Source of the DNA: Segatella copri
GTDB taxonomy: Bacteria > Bacteroidota > Bacteroidia > Bacteroidales > Bacteroidaceae
DNA length: 64,000 nucleotides
Direction: 5' to 3'
NCBI RefSeq assembly: GCF_019249795.2
Contig: NZ_CP156891.1
Span: 3,008,001 to 3,072,000 of the forward strand
Shown: one piece after another, positions 17,255 to 26,416 of the stretch
Layout of the letters: each line of letters starts with the position of its first letter
Position numbering within the stretch: the stretch's first letter is position 1
The notes under the pieces: generated by a model
What the model saw: only the letters and a program-made list of their open reading frames with translations
The model's database searches: none
Told to the model about the DNA's origin: nothing
Translations under genes and position numbers: made by a program

Positions 17255-19423
17255 ATGAAAATAAAAGAAATAATAGTAGAAAATTTCCGACTCTTGAAAG
17301 AATTCAGATTGGAGTTGGAAGATGATCTGTCTCTTCTCATTGGTAAGAACAATGTTGGAAAGACTTCTCTCTTGGTTGTTCTTGACAAGTTTTTAAATTA
17401 TGGAGAGACCAAGAAATTTCAATACAATGATTTCAATTTGGATTTTAGAACGGAATTGAAAGAATTGATAGAAAATGAAAAACTCGAACAGAAAGATTAT
17501 GAAGAATTAGGTATTCGTCTTCGTTTGTTGATAGAGTATAATGATAAGGATGACTTGGAATATATCAGTCCCATCCTTATGGACTTGGATGTTGCAAATA
17601 ACTTCTTGGGGCTTGGATTTGATTATACATTATCATACGACATGTATTTGAATCTTAGAGAAGCTTATCAAACTTTTGAGAACCACGAAAAAGAAAAGGA
17701 AGCAAAATCTCGTGAGAAGGAAGGGCAATATGTTGCTAAGACACTTGACGATTTCTTGGATTCAAAGCAGTCTTTATATTTCTTTCTGATAAGAAAATCT
17801 ATTCATATTAATAAGGATACAGAATCTTTTGAGGAAGAGAATTATATTAATTTGAAAGATGTAACAAACTTCAATCTTAAAGATGTTGTGAATTTCCAAT
17901 ACATCAACGCAAAAAGGAATGTTGACAATAAAGAGGTTGATAAGACCTTATCCACACAAACATCTGAATTGTATAAAGTTCAAGAAACTGATGACAAGCA
18001 ACAAGAAGCTATAGAACAATTTCAAGATAGATTAAAAGATACGGACGTTGTTCTTTCTTCTGTTTATGACAAGATGTTTGCGGATATTATTAATAAGGTG
18101 AAAACGTTTGGTGGTATGTCAAAAAATGAAACTATCATAAAGGTGGTTTCTTCTTTGCAACATAGAGAATTATTGAAAGGTAACACAACTGTCGTTTATC
18201 AACAGGCAGATAAGAAACTGCCAGAAAACTATAATGGCCTTGGTTATATGAATTTGATTTCGATGATATTTGACATCGATCTCATTATTAAGAAGATGCA
18301 AAGGAACAAAGAACGTAAGCCTGCAGATATTAATTTGCTGTTTATAGAGGAACCTGAGGCACATACTCATCCACAGATGCAATATGTTTTCATCAAAAAT
18401 ATCAAGGAATTGCTGAAACAAGGAATTTTGCATAAAGATGGGATTTCTCGCAAGTTGCAATATATTGTTAGCTCTCACTCTGCTCATATCGTGGCTGATT
18501 GTGATTTTAACGATATAAAATACATGGTGCATTCTCAGAAGAATGGAATCTTTGAGAAAAACAGTGTAATTGCCAAAAATATGAAGGATTTGCAAAAGGA
18601 ATATGAGGGTGACGCAGAATACAAACAATACTTCGCATTTCTAAAGCAATATCTTACGTTGAATAGAAGTGAATTGTTCTTTGCTGACAAAGCTATTTTT
18701 ATAGAGGGTGACACAGAGAGGATACTACTTCCAGCTATGATGAAGATGATAGATGAGGAACATGAACCTGAAGAAAATGAAAATTATCTCTTGTCGCAGA
18801 ATGTATCAATTATTGAGGTTGGAGCGTATTCACATATTTTCGAAAAGTTCATGAGATTTATTGGACTCAGAAAATGTTTAATAATAACAGATTTAGACTG
18901 TTGTAAACCTGTGGAGAAAACTGACAAAAATGGTAGAAAGACAACAAAATATGAAAAAGCCCCATATGATGTAACTGATGATAACATGGTAACATCTAAT
19001 GCCTCTATCAAGTCTTTCTTGAAAATCAGCAGTATTAAAGACATTCTTTCAGATGTACCTGTGAAACTTTCTTGGGATGATGCAGCCATCTGTTGGAAAC
19101 GAAACAACAATGGAAACCTTATGATAGCTTTTCAATATGGTAAGAAAGGAGCATACCAACCTCGTAGTTTTGAGGATGCTTTCTTTTCTGAAAATAAGGA
19201 ATTCATAACATCAAACTCATTTTCGTCATTAGACCCGGAATGTGTTGAAAAATTCCAAGAAGACAACAATCCTTATGAATTAGCACAAAATGGTGTAAAC
19301 GGTAAGTCTTCTTTGGCGATAGAAATTCTGCTCCATGGTAATACTGAGACAAATCCAGAAAATGGTCACTGGAATATACCTAATTACATTAAAGAAGGAT
19401 TGTTATGGCTGAGGAAAGATTAA
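17255..19423 (+). CDS. gajA: OLD-family ATPase/TOPRIM endonuclease (GajA-like)
   Basis: 722 residues. ABC-type ATPase: Walker A GKNNVGKT (about 30-37), a long helical insert (about 130-300), Walker B LLFIEEPEAHTHP (about 361) and the SSHSAHI switch region (about 406). It is followed by a TOPRIM nuclease domain with IFIEGDTER (about 484) and the metal-binding TDLD (about 546). This is the class 2 OLD arrangement used by Gabija, where the nuclease nicks DNA when nucleotides are depleted by phage. A UvrD-like helicase overlaps its 3' end by 19 bp, the diagnostic context. It is longer than the ~580-residue reference GajA, mainly in the ATPase insert and C-terminus. Confidence 0.72.
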   Translation: MKIKEIIVENFRLLKEFRLELEDDLSLLIGKNNVGKTSLLVVLDKFLNYGETKKFQYNDFNLDFRTELKELIENEKLEQKDYEELGIRLRLLIEYNDKDDLEYISPILMDLDVANNFLGLGFDYTLSYDMYLNLREAYQTFENHEKEKEAKSREKEGQYVAKTLDDFLDSKQSLYFFLIRKSIHINKDTESFEEENYINLKDVTNFNLKDVVNFQYINAKRNVDNKEVDKTLSTQTSELYKVQETDDKQQEAIEQFQDRLKDTDVVLSSVYDKMFADIINKVKTFGGMSKNETIIKVVSSLQHRELLKGNTTVVYQQADKKLPENYNGLGYMNLISMIFDIDLIIKKMQRNKERKPADINLLFIEEPEAHTHPQMQYVFIKNIKELLKQGILHKDGISRKLQYIVSSHSAHIVADCDFNDIKYMVHSQKNGIFEKNSVIAKNMKDLQKEYEGDAEYKQYFAFLKQYLTLNRSELFFADKAIFIEGDTERILLPAMMKMIDEEHEPEENENYLLSQNVSIIEVGAYSHIFEKFMRFIGLRKCLIITDLDCCKPVEKTDKNGRKTTKYEKAPYDVTDDNMVTSNASIKSFLKISSIKDILSDVPVKLSWDDAAICWKRNNNGNLMIAFQYGKKGAYQPRSFEDAFFSENKEFITSNSFSSLDPECVEKFQEDNNPYELAQNGVNGKSSLAIEILLHGNTETNPENGHWNIPNYIKEGLLWLRKD

Positions 19424-21348
19424 AGGATGAATTGGCTCAAATAACTGAGTACATCCAACAAGGACACAATTTTTTGTTGAGTGGCGGCGCTGGCAGTGGT
19501 AAAACTTACACACTTGTGGAGGTTGTAAGATGGATTATAGAAAACTATCCATCTTCCTTGGTTGCATGTATAACATATACCAATGCAGCTGTAAAAGAGA
19601 TTGCACAAAGAGTGAATCATGAAAATTTAAGGGTATCAACTATCCACGATTTCCTATGGGACAATATCAAAAATTATCAGAAAGAATTGTGCAATGTGGT
19701 CATTAAACTTCTGAACACTCCCGATTCTGGATTACAAATATCAGGTATGGAAGAAATTCCAACAGACTATTATAGTAACCGAGAAGAGCCTGTTGGTATA
19801 AGTTATCAAGAACATACAAATCTGAAGGAAGGTGTTCTATCGCACGATGAGGTGATAATCGTTGCGCATGAAATGTTCAAGGAATATCCAAAGTTGTCTG
19901 ATATATTGAAGAGCCGTTATCCTTTTATCATGATAGATGAGTATCAAGATACTTTCCCTATGGTGGTAGAGATTATGCTGTCATATTTGAAGCAGTCTGG
20001 CAAAAAATGTATCATTGGTTTCTTCGGTGATGCCATGCAATGTATTTACGATAAAGGTATTGGTGACTTGAATGCTTATAAATATGATGGAAATAAGGGT
20101 GAAGTTTTTGAAGTTCAGAAACTTCAAAACAGGCGCAATCCCCAAATGGTTATTGATTTGGCAAATAAAATCAGAACGGATGGATTGATGCAAGTACCAT
20201 CTGGCGATGTAAAAGCTCCAAATATGAGAGATGGACAGATAAAGGATGGGCAATGCTTGTTTTTGTATACACAAAAGGATGGTGATGTCCTTTCTTTAGT
20301 TAGAAGTTATCTTTCAGAGGAAAAGCAATGGAATTTCCATGATGCAAAAGCGACAAAAGAATTAAATCTTACACATAATCTGATTGCAGGAAAGGCGGGC
20401 TTTTCTACATTGATGGAAATATATAGTGGAGATCCTTTGCTGAAATACATAAAAGGAGGCAAATTACAAACCTGTGTACAATCAAATATTTCTGATGAAG
20501 AAATGTCTGAGATGACATTCGGAGAAATTCTAAAAGCATTATGTGAGAAAGGTGTTGATGAAAAAAGTTACAAGCCTACTCAGGGACAGAAAGATTTCAT
20601 TGATGCCCATATGTCATTGTTTGAGAAAGCTAAAAACTACAATTATTTGGTTTTAAGACGCACCTATGTGGAAAATTCTCAACTTGTTGATGACAAGAAG
20701 CAAAGTGAAGACGAAGAAAGCAAAACAGGTTCTAAACGTTCGCCATTAGTAAAGCATTTGTGTAAGATAGAACAGGCTATACGGTTATTTCAGAATGGAA
20801 ATGTATCTGAATTTTTGAAAGTGACAGGATATACAAGGGAAAGAAGTATTAGAAGCATTGAAGATAAGAAAAAATTGAAGGCTTCTATTGAATCTCTTCA
20901 AAACATAGAGCATAAAACAATTCAAGAAGTAATAGAATTGGCGGATGAGCAAAATATCTGTCTGATAGATGACAAAGTACGGAATTACAAAGAACGTTCC
21001 CCATATATATATGACCGTATGATGGAAGTGCCATACCAAGAGTTTGTTAACCTTTACAATTATCTTGAAGGTCAAACTCCATTTTCAACTCAGCATAGAA
21101 CTAAGGGAGCAGAGTTTGATAATGTGTTAGTGATATTGGACAATGGCAGATGGAACAATTATAATTTCGACAAGTTGTTTACTTCAACCTCTCGTACAGA
21201 AAGTGTTGTTGTTAGAACAGAAAAAATCTTCTATGTATGTTGTACTAGGGCTATGGAACGTTTGGCTGTGTTTTATCACAAGCCTACTAAAAGTGTAATT
21301 GATAAGGCTCAAGAATGGTTTGGAAAAGAAAATGTTGTTGAGCTATGA
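19405..21348 (+). CDS. gajB: UvrD-like SF1 helicase (GajB-like)
   Basis: 647 residues. Motif I GGAGSGKT (about 27-34), motif Ia ACITYTNAAVKEI, motif II MIDEYQD (about 176), motif III GDAMQCIYD, motif IV QNRRNPQMV, motif V QHRTKGAEFDNVLVI and motif VI YVCCTRAMERL (about 611). Translation is coupled to the OLD-family nuclease by a 19-bp overlap. In Gabija, GajB senses DNA ends and partners GajA. It is longer than the ~500-residue reference; the extra part is a helical region between motifs IV and V (about 300-560). Confidence 0.72.
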   Translation: MAEERLKDELAQITEYIQQGHNFLLSGGAGSGKTYTLVEVVRWIIENYPSSLVACITYTNAAVKEIAQRVNHENLRVSTIHDFLWDNIKNYQKELCNVVIKLLNTPDSGLQISGMEEIPTDYYSNREEPVGISYQEHTNLKEGVLSHDEVIIVAHEMFKEYPKLSDILKSRYPFIMIDEYQDTFPMVVEIMLSYLKQSGKKCIIGFFGDAMQCIYDKGIGDLNAYKYDGNKGEVFEVQKLQNRRNPQMVIDLANKIRTDGLMQVPSGDVKAPNMRDGQIKDGQCLFLYTQKDGDVLSLVRSYLSEEKQWNFHDAKATKELNLTHNLIAGKAGFSTLMEIYSGDPLLKYIKGGKLQTCVQSNISDEEMSEMTFGEILKALCEKGVDEKSYKPTQGQKDFIDAHMSLFEKAKNYNYLVLRRTYVENSQLVDDKKQSEDEESKTGSKRSPLVKHLCKIEQAIRLFQNGNVSEFLKVTGYTRERSIRSIEDKKKLKASIESLQNIEHKTIQEVIELADEQNICLIDDKVRNYKERSPYIYDRMMEVPYQEFVNLYNYLEGQTPFSTQHRTKGAEFDNVLVILDNGRWNNYNFDKLFTSTSRTESVVVRTEKIFYVCCTRAMERLAVFYHKPTKSVIDKAQEWFGKENVVEL

Positions 21349-21377
21349 TGAATGGGTAACAAGAAAAATACATTGTA

Positions 21378-22655
21378 ATGGAAAATCACAACCAACATAA
21401 ACGTTATCGATGGTATCTCCAGTTTGACGAGATTACTTGGCTAGCTTCATCCGCAGATGAGTGTCCTCCGTTCGTTAATGAGGAGAACAAAGAGGCATGG
21501 AGAAGATACTTGAACAAAGTCATCAAGAATCATCTTAAAGAGGAGGCGATGAAGACTCCTGAGTTTAAAGATGTAGAACTTAGAATCAGAGAGGAGAAGT
21601 TCTTACGCATCCAATGGGACGAGAAGCAGAAGCGGATGCGTGAGGTGGAGCATTATCGCAGACAGATGGAGCGACCGAAGATAGATTTTGTACCTCGTGG
21701 TTTAGCAGTGAATTATGAGGAGGCGTATGGAAAGTATTTCATGCAGGAAGTGACATTCAAGCCAAAGGACAATGAGGACTTTATGCATCAGTTGCGCCTG
21801 TTGGAGCGTTGGCACAAGAAATCCATACCACAGATATTAGCTAAGAATCGTCCTGATGCGGCTTTTGCCATTGCAAAGGGATTGTGTGAACATCTTCCAT
21901 TGCTGATTAACCGTGATGACATAGCGGAACTGATTGGTGAATATAAGTCGAGAATCGGTAAGTTGGTGTTGGCAAGTTACACAGCATTGGTGGAGACGGT
22001 GAAGGCTTGGAACAATGAGACAATACGCCAAGAGGTTTGTAGGTTTATCTTGTTGCATTCAAAGGAATACAGAAACTTCCGTGGCTTGGAAAAGAAATTG
22101 CTCGCCTTGGTTCCTGCGGCTCCTTTCAATGGTGAAACAGTGGCTGTAGAGCGAGAAATGAATGAGGAGGAAGAGCGTGAGGCAAGACGCATAGCTCTTC
22201 AAAAAGAGCGAGAGGAAAAGGAACGAATGGAAGCAGAGAAAGAGGCACGGTCTGTCATTCCATTGAATGAGGATTATGAGAGTCGTATCTTCAACAGTAG
22301 AAATATTGGTTGGGATTGTGATTTGATATGGCAGTTGATGCTTGAAGAGAATAGAAAGATTGAGCGGTTGATTGCCAAGGGTCAGTATATGGATGCTGCA
22401 TTGATGTTTATGCAAATGACGAAATCCATGTGTAGGCATTTTGTCATGGATGAGCATTATAACTATTTTGATGACATGTATAGTCCTGAGTATGCTGTCA
22501 ATGATATGCTGAGAGTTTTTCATGGGCTTGCTGCAGATGGCAGATTGCCAGAAGACGTGAAGGAGTATCTTCACAAAGCATGGAAGGAAATAGAAGATAC
22601 GGAATGCTATAAGGATTATGGTATGCCGAGAAAGGATTTTGAATCTATCGTATGA
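21378..22655 (+). CDS. Unknown 425-aa protein leading the helicase run
   Basis: Not recognised. Soluble, strongly charged and mostly helical, with a long Glu/Arg coiled-coil-like segment (EEEEREARRIALQKEREEK) near residues 257-290 and helical-repeat-like surroundings. KRYRWYLQFDEITWLASS is at the N-terminus. It overlaps the first helicase by 4 bp and follows the helicase of the Gabija-like pair by 29 bp, so it is translated with the helicase run. It may be a scaffold or specificity subunit for the helicases (inference only). Confidence 0.7.
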   Translation: MENHNQHKRYRWYLQFDEITWLASSADECPPFVNEENKEAWRRYLNKVIKNHLKEEAMKTPEFKDVELRIREEKFLRIQWDEKQKRMREVEHYRRQMERPKIDFVPRGLAVNYEEAYGKYFMQEVTFKPKDNEDFMHQLRLLERWHKKSIPQILAKNRPDAAFAIAKGLCEHLPLLINRDDIAELIGEYKSRIGKLVLASYTALVETVKAWNNETIRQEVCRFILLHSKEYRNFRGLEKKLLALVPAAPFNGETVAVEREMNEEEEREARRIALQKEREEKERMEAEKEARSVIPLNEDYESRIFNSRNIGWDCDLIWQLMLEENRKIERLIAKGQYMDAALMFMQMTKSMCRHFVMDEHYNYFDDMYSPEYAVNDMLRVFHGLAADGRLPEDVKEYLHKAWKEIEDTECYKDYGMPRKDFESIV

Positions 22656-24223
22656 AAGAAATCAGGCTTTTTGATTATCAACAAGAGATGTTGGAGAACA
22701 TCACTGAGGTGTTTTCCGCTGCAGTCTTTGACTCTGTTCTCTATAATGAGAAGAGAAAAAGGGTGAATGTGGGGAGTTCGGTGATGGTGCAGATGCCTAC
22801 GGGGACTGGTAAGACCTACGTGATGGCGGCTGTGGTGAGATGGTTCTTGGAGACTTATTCCAAGGGAGAGGTATGGCTGATTGCGCATCGTAAGGAACTG
22901 GTGGAGCAGATGGAACGGACGCTCGACCGCTTTGCTTTGGATTATGGTGAGAAGGATGATGAACTGACGGCAAAGGTGAGGATAAGGGTGTTGTCCATCC
23001 AATGGCTCACAAGAAACATTGGGGACTTGGAAAAGAATGGTTTTAGGCCGGGTCTGATTATCGTGGATGAAGCCCACCACTCCCTTGCCACTTCTTATCA
23101 GGATGTGTTTATCCGAAACCACAAAGCCTTGAAGATTGGCATGACGGCAACGCCTTGTCGCATGAAGCAAGCATCTTTTGGCACGTTGTTCAGCCGTTTG
23201 ATTACTTCGCCTTCAACAAGGGATTTTATTATGCGTGGGTATTTGGCTTCTTATAACTATGTGGTTATCGGGATGAAATCTACTGACCAGCAGATTATCA
23301 ATCAATTGAAAGGACGTGGCAGTGACGGTGATTATTCCATTAAGGAAATGGATGAGAAACTGAATATTCCGCCTGCTATTCGGCGACTCTATAATAGTGT
23401 GATGAAGTATGCTGCTGGCAAGAAAGGTATCGTATATGCCATCGACATCGACCATGCCAAGGCGATAGCAGAGTGTTACAACGCGCTTGGCATCAAGGCG
23501 GTGGCGTTGGACAGTAAGACGGCTGCCAAGACGAGAAAGAAAGCGGTGGAGGCTTTTAGGGAAGGAGAATTGGATTGCTTGGTGAACGTGAACCTCTTTG
23601 ACGAGGGGTTTGACTGTCCTGACGTGGAGTATATCCAGATGGCTCGACCAACACTGTCGCTTGCCAAATATCTCCAGATGGTGGAGCGTGGACTGCGCAT
23701 CAATAAGAAAGCCCCGAAGAAGGTGTGCATGATTATTGATAATGTGGGTAACTATCGGAAATTTGGATTGCCTGACAGGTATCGTGATTGGGATGCCATG
23801 TTTGAGGGTGATATGCCTGGCAAGGGTGCGGTGCCGTCATACGTGAAGAAAGTCAATTGTATCATTGCCGTGGATGATGAGATGATGATGGTGAAAGAGG
23901 CTGAGACTGGCAGGAAGAAGATGACGGCTGAGGAGTTGAGGACGTTCAAGGAGAACATCGTGCCGTTTGAGGTTAAGGGTGAATGGAGAATGGGACTGAA
24001 ATCGGGCGATGAAATCGTGTTGCCGCCTATCTATTCTTACATTTCCGATTTCAAAGGTATCTATGCGGTCTTTCATCCTGCCAATAATCATATGGTGTCG
24101 GGAATTATCGACAAATATGGGTATGTGATTGTTCCTGCAGAATACAGGGGATTCCATTTCATCAATAGGTATTCTGTATTGGGTATCAAGGATAATGGAA
24201 GTACGGAAAGGATTATGCTGTAA
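22652..24223 (+). CDS. DEAD/DEAH-box SF2 helicase with WG-repeat-like tail (copy 1)
   Basis: 523 residues. Motif I MPTGTGKTY (about 48-56), motif II VDEAHHS (DEAH), motif III MTATPCRM, and motif V with NLFDEGFDCPDVEYIQMARPT. Motif VI reads QMVERGLR where both paralogues and the family have QMVGRGLR: the glycine is Glu345. The last ~100 residues (KGEWRMGLKSGDEIVLPPIY, then GIIDKYGYVIVPAEY) resemble WG repeats. The substrate is unknown; the fold is that of restriction-type III/UvrB-like translocases. It is first of three tandem paralogues, so gene duplication is evident. Confidence 0.85.
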   Translation: MKEIRLFDYQQEMLENITEVFSAAVFDSVLYNEKRKRVNVGSSVMVQMPTGTGKTYVMAAVVRWFLETYSKGEVWLIAHRKELVEQMERTLDRFALDYGEKDDELTAKVRIRVLSIQWLTRNIGDLEKNGFRPGLIIVDEAHHSLATSYQDVFIRNHKALKIGMTATPCRMKQASFGTLFSRLITSPSTRDFIMRGYLASYNYVVIGMKSTDQQIINQLKGRGSDGDYSIKEMDEKLNIPPAIRRLYNSVMKYAAGKKGIVYAIDIDHAKAIAECYNALGIKAVALDSKTAAKTRKKAVEAFREGELDCLVNVNLFDEGFDCPDVEYIQMARPTLSLAKYLQMVERGLRINKKAPKKVCMIIDNVGNYRKFGLPDRYRDWDAMFEGDMPGKGAVPSYVKKVNCIIAVDDEMMMVKEAETGRKKMTAEELRTFKENIVPFEVKGEWRMGLKSGDEIVLPPIYSYISDFKGIYAVFHPANNHMVSGIIDKYGYVIVPAEYRGFHFINRYSVLGIKDNGSTERIML

Positions 24224-24226
24224 ATC

Positions 24227-26416
24227 ATGATGGAGCTGTTTGATTATCAAAAAGAAATGGTGGAACGGATTGGGAAGGCTTTTGGAAAGCTCCAATCCGT
24301 CATGGTTCAAATGCCGACGGGAACGGGGAAAACGTATCTGCTTGCAGCAGTAGTGAAGAGTGAAGAACGAAGAGTGAAGAATCCATGTGTGTGGGTTGTT
24401 GCCCATCGAAGAGAACTCGTTGTGCAAATAGAAGAAACACTTGCAAGGTTTGATTTGCCAACATCGACAGATGATGATACTGCTTTTATTAAAGTGATGT
24501 CGATACAGTGGTTGACGTTGCATTATCGGGAGATGAGGGAGGAACCTTCGCTGATTGTGATTGATGAGGCGCATCATGCGGTGGCGAAGACGTATGCGGA
24601 GGTGATGAGGGCATTTCCGAAGGCGAAGAAGTTGGGACTGACGGCTACGCCTTATCGACTGAAAGGTGAGGGATTTGCTGACTTGTTTGATACGTTGCTC
24701 ACGTCTTGGAGCATGGATCGTTTTATTGCCAAGGGGCGGTTGAGCCTGTATGACTACTACTCTATCAAGCCGGATGGACTGGACCAGAGGTTGATTGACT
24801 CGCTTAAGAAGCGCGGGGCTGATGGGGATTATCTGCAGAAGGAACTGAATGAGGTGATGGATGTGAGGCCTTCGCTTGAAAGGCTTTGTATGACGGTGAA
24901 GAGGTATGTGGCGAGGAAGAAAGGCATTGTGTATGCCTTTAGTATTGAGCATGCGGAGCATATTGCGGAGTTCTACCGCCAAAATGATATAAACGCTGTA
25001 GCGATTAGTAGCAAGACACCCTCGAACGAAAGAAAGAGTTTGGTAGAGCAATTCAAAAAAGGTAAAATCCGAGTTTTGGTGAGCGTGGATTTGTTTTCGG
25101 AGGGATTTGACTGTCCTGATGTGCAGTTTATTCAGTTGGCGAGACCTACGTTGTCGCTGGCGAAGTACTTGCAGATGGTGGGACGTGGGTTGCGTGTGGC
25201 TAAGAGGAAGAGCTATTGCGTGATACTGGATAATGTGGGACTGTATCGGCGGTTCGGGATGCCTTCAGCTGACAGGGACTGGCAGCAGATGTTTGAAGGG
25301 AGGTCGCAGCTTGCGGATTCGTTGCAGGAGATTTGCATGAGGATTAACAATAGCTTCTGTCATTGGGGCAGCGTGGTGAGCGAGAATGAGGAGATGATGA
25401 AAATTCTTGGGCATGACAGGCAGAAGAAGATGATTGAGGACAACGAGAATGATGAGATTGTAGAGGATAAGGACGGATGGATTGACAGGCGGAGCGGACT
25501 GAGGTTTGCAAAGCGTCCACAGACGGTGAGACTGTTGGGTGTGGAGTTCTGTACGGAGGACGGTATGAGGTTCTATCCTCGCATCCGCTCCAAGTTTATT
25601 GACGACAAGGCTTACATCAACTTGAAATCATTGGAGTTGCAAGTGGGCAGAGGCATTAATTGGAAAAGGAAATATATCTCGATGGATGAACCTGACAAGG
25701 TGTATCAGTTGAAGGACAAGGCTGGTAGTGTGAGGTTATATGTGGATGATGAGGAAAATTGCTATGCCCAAGGAAATCCCGACATGGAATTGACTCCCAT
25801 CGAGACACAGGTGGAGATGAATGATTATTGCCAGAAATACAGCAGGAAGGAGAAAAAGGCTGCGGAGAAGCATCAGAAGATTTATAAGCATGGACTTTTC
25901 TATCCTATTCATAATAGCAAGGTTTGGGAGCGTGATGAGGTGCAGAAAGGAGTTGACGAGATATGGTATGTACCCAAGGACGTGTTTGGCGAGAGCTATT
26001 GGGTGGATGGCATTTCAGGGTTGAAGCATTATGCCAAGCCTGTGGCGGAGCAGCGAGGATTTGTGAGATTGCTGAGAGAGAGCGACTGGTATTATGTTCG
26101 GAATATCCCGGATTTGCGAGATACCGTATTGAGAAATTGGCAGATTGTGGCTGATGACAACATTTGTGTCATTAACAGTGAGTTTCTATTTTTGAAGCAG
26201 GAACCACGGTTATGGTTCAAGATTTTGAAGAAGACGGATGACTTTTCTTATTTTGTGGTGAGAGAGTATAAGAATTTCTCTGGCTATGCTATTGATTCAG
26301 ACATATACATCACGCAAGACAGTAGAAATGGGTTGAGATTGGAAAGTAATGGAGTGCCATACGTTCCCTATTTTCAAACGGTGTCGAGAGCTGAATTGCG
26401 AAAATATAATTTGTGA
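24227..26416 (+). CDS. DEAD/DEAH-box SF2 helicase (copy 2, long C-terminus)
   Basis: 729 residues; ATG 24227 is immediately followed by a second ATG at 24230. Motif I MPTGTGKTY (about 27-35), motif II IDEAHHA, motif III LTATPYRL, motif V LFSEGFDCPDVQFIQLARPT and a complete motif VI QMVGRGLR. It lacks the ~20-residue insert that copies 1 and 3 have before motif I. The C-terminal ~330 residues differ from the paralogues; they hold several short aromatic-rich units and a charged KYSRKEKKAAEKHQK stretch. A tandem 14-bp repeat (24355-24382) encodes part of the region after motif Ia. It starts 3 bp after copy 1. Confidence 0.85.
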   Translation: MMELFDYQKEMVERIGKAFGKLQSVMVQMPTGTGKTYLLAAVVKSEERRVKNPCVWVVAHRRELVVQIEETLARFDLPTSTDDDTAFIKVMSIQWLTLHYREMREEPSLIVIDEAHHAVAKTYAEVMRAFPKAKKLGLTATPYRLKGEGFADLFDTLLTSWSMDRFIAKGRLSLYDYYSIKPDGLDQRLIDSLKKRGADGDYLQKELNEVMDVRPSLERLCMTVKRYVARKKGIVYAFSIEHAEHIAEFYRQNDINAVAISSKTPSNERKSLVEQFKKGKIRVLVSVDLFSEGFDCPDVQFIQLARPTLSLAKYLQMVGRGLRVAKRKSYCVILDNVGLYRRFGMPSADRDWQQMFEGRSQLADSLQEICMRINNSFCHWGSVVSENEEMMKILGHDRQKKMIEDNENDEIVEDKDGWIDRRSGLRFAKRPQTVRLLGVEFCTEDGMRFYPRIRSKFIDDKAYINLKSLELQVGRGINWKRKYISMDEPDKVYQLKDKAGSVRLYVDDEENCYAQGNPDMELTPIETQVEMNDYCQKYSRKEKKAAEKHQKIYKHGLFYPIHNSKVWERDEVQKGVDEIWYVPKDVFGESYWVDGISGLKHYAKPVAEQRGFVRLLRESDWYYVRNIPDLRDTVLRNWQIVADDNICVINSEFLFLKQEPRLWFKILKKTDDFSYFVVREYKNFSGYAIDSDIYITQDSRNGLRLESNGVPYVPYFQTVSRAELRKYNL
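24355..24382 (+). repeat. Tandem 14-bp repeat inside helicase copy 2
   Basis: Two units of GAAGAGTGAAGAAC/T side by side, 13 of 14 bases equal, encoding the KSEERRVKN region. The paralogues have an unrelated sequence of the same length at this place. Confidence 0.75.

Noticed and set aside
23837..25051. 404-residue minus-strand reading frame
   Set aside because: It runs antisense across the joint of two well-supported helicase genes and has His/Arg/Leu-rich composition typical of antisense frames.
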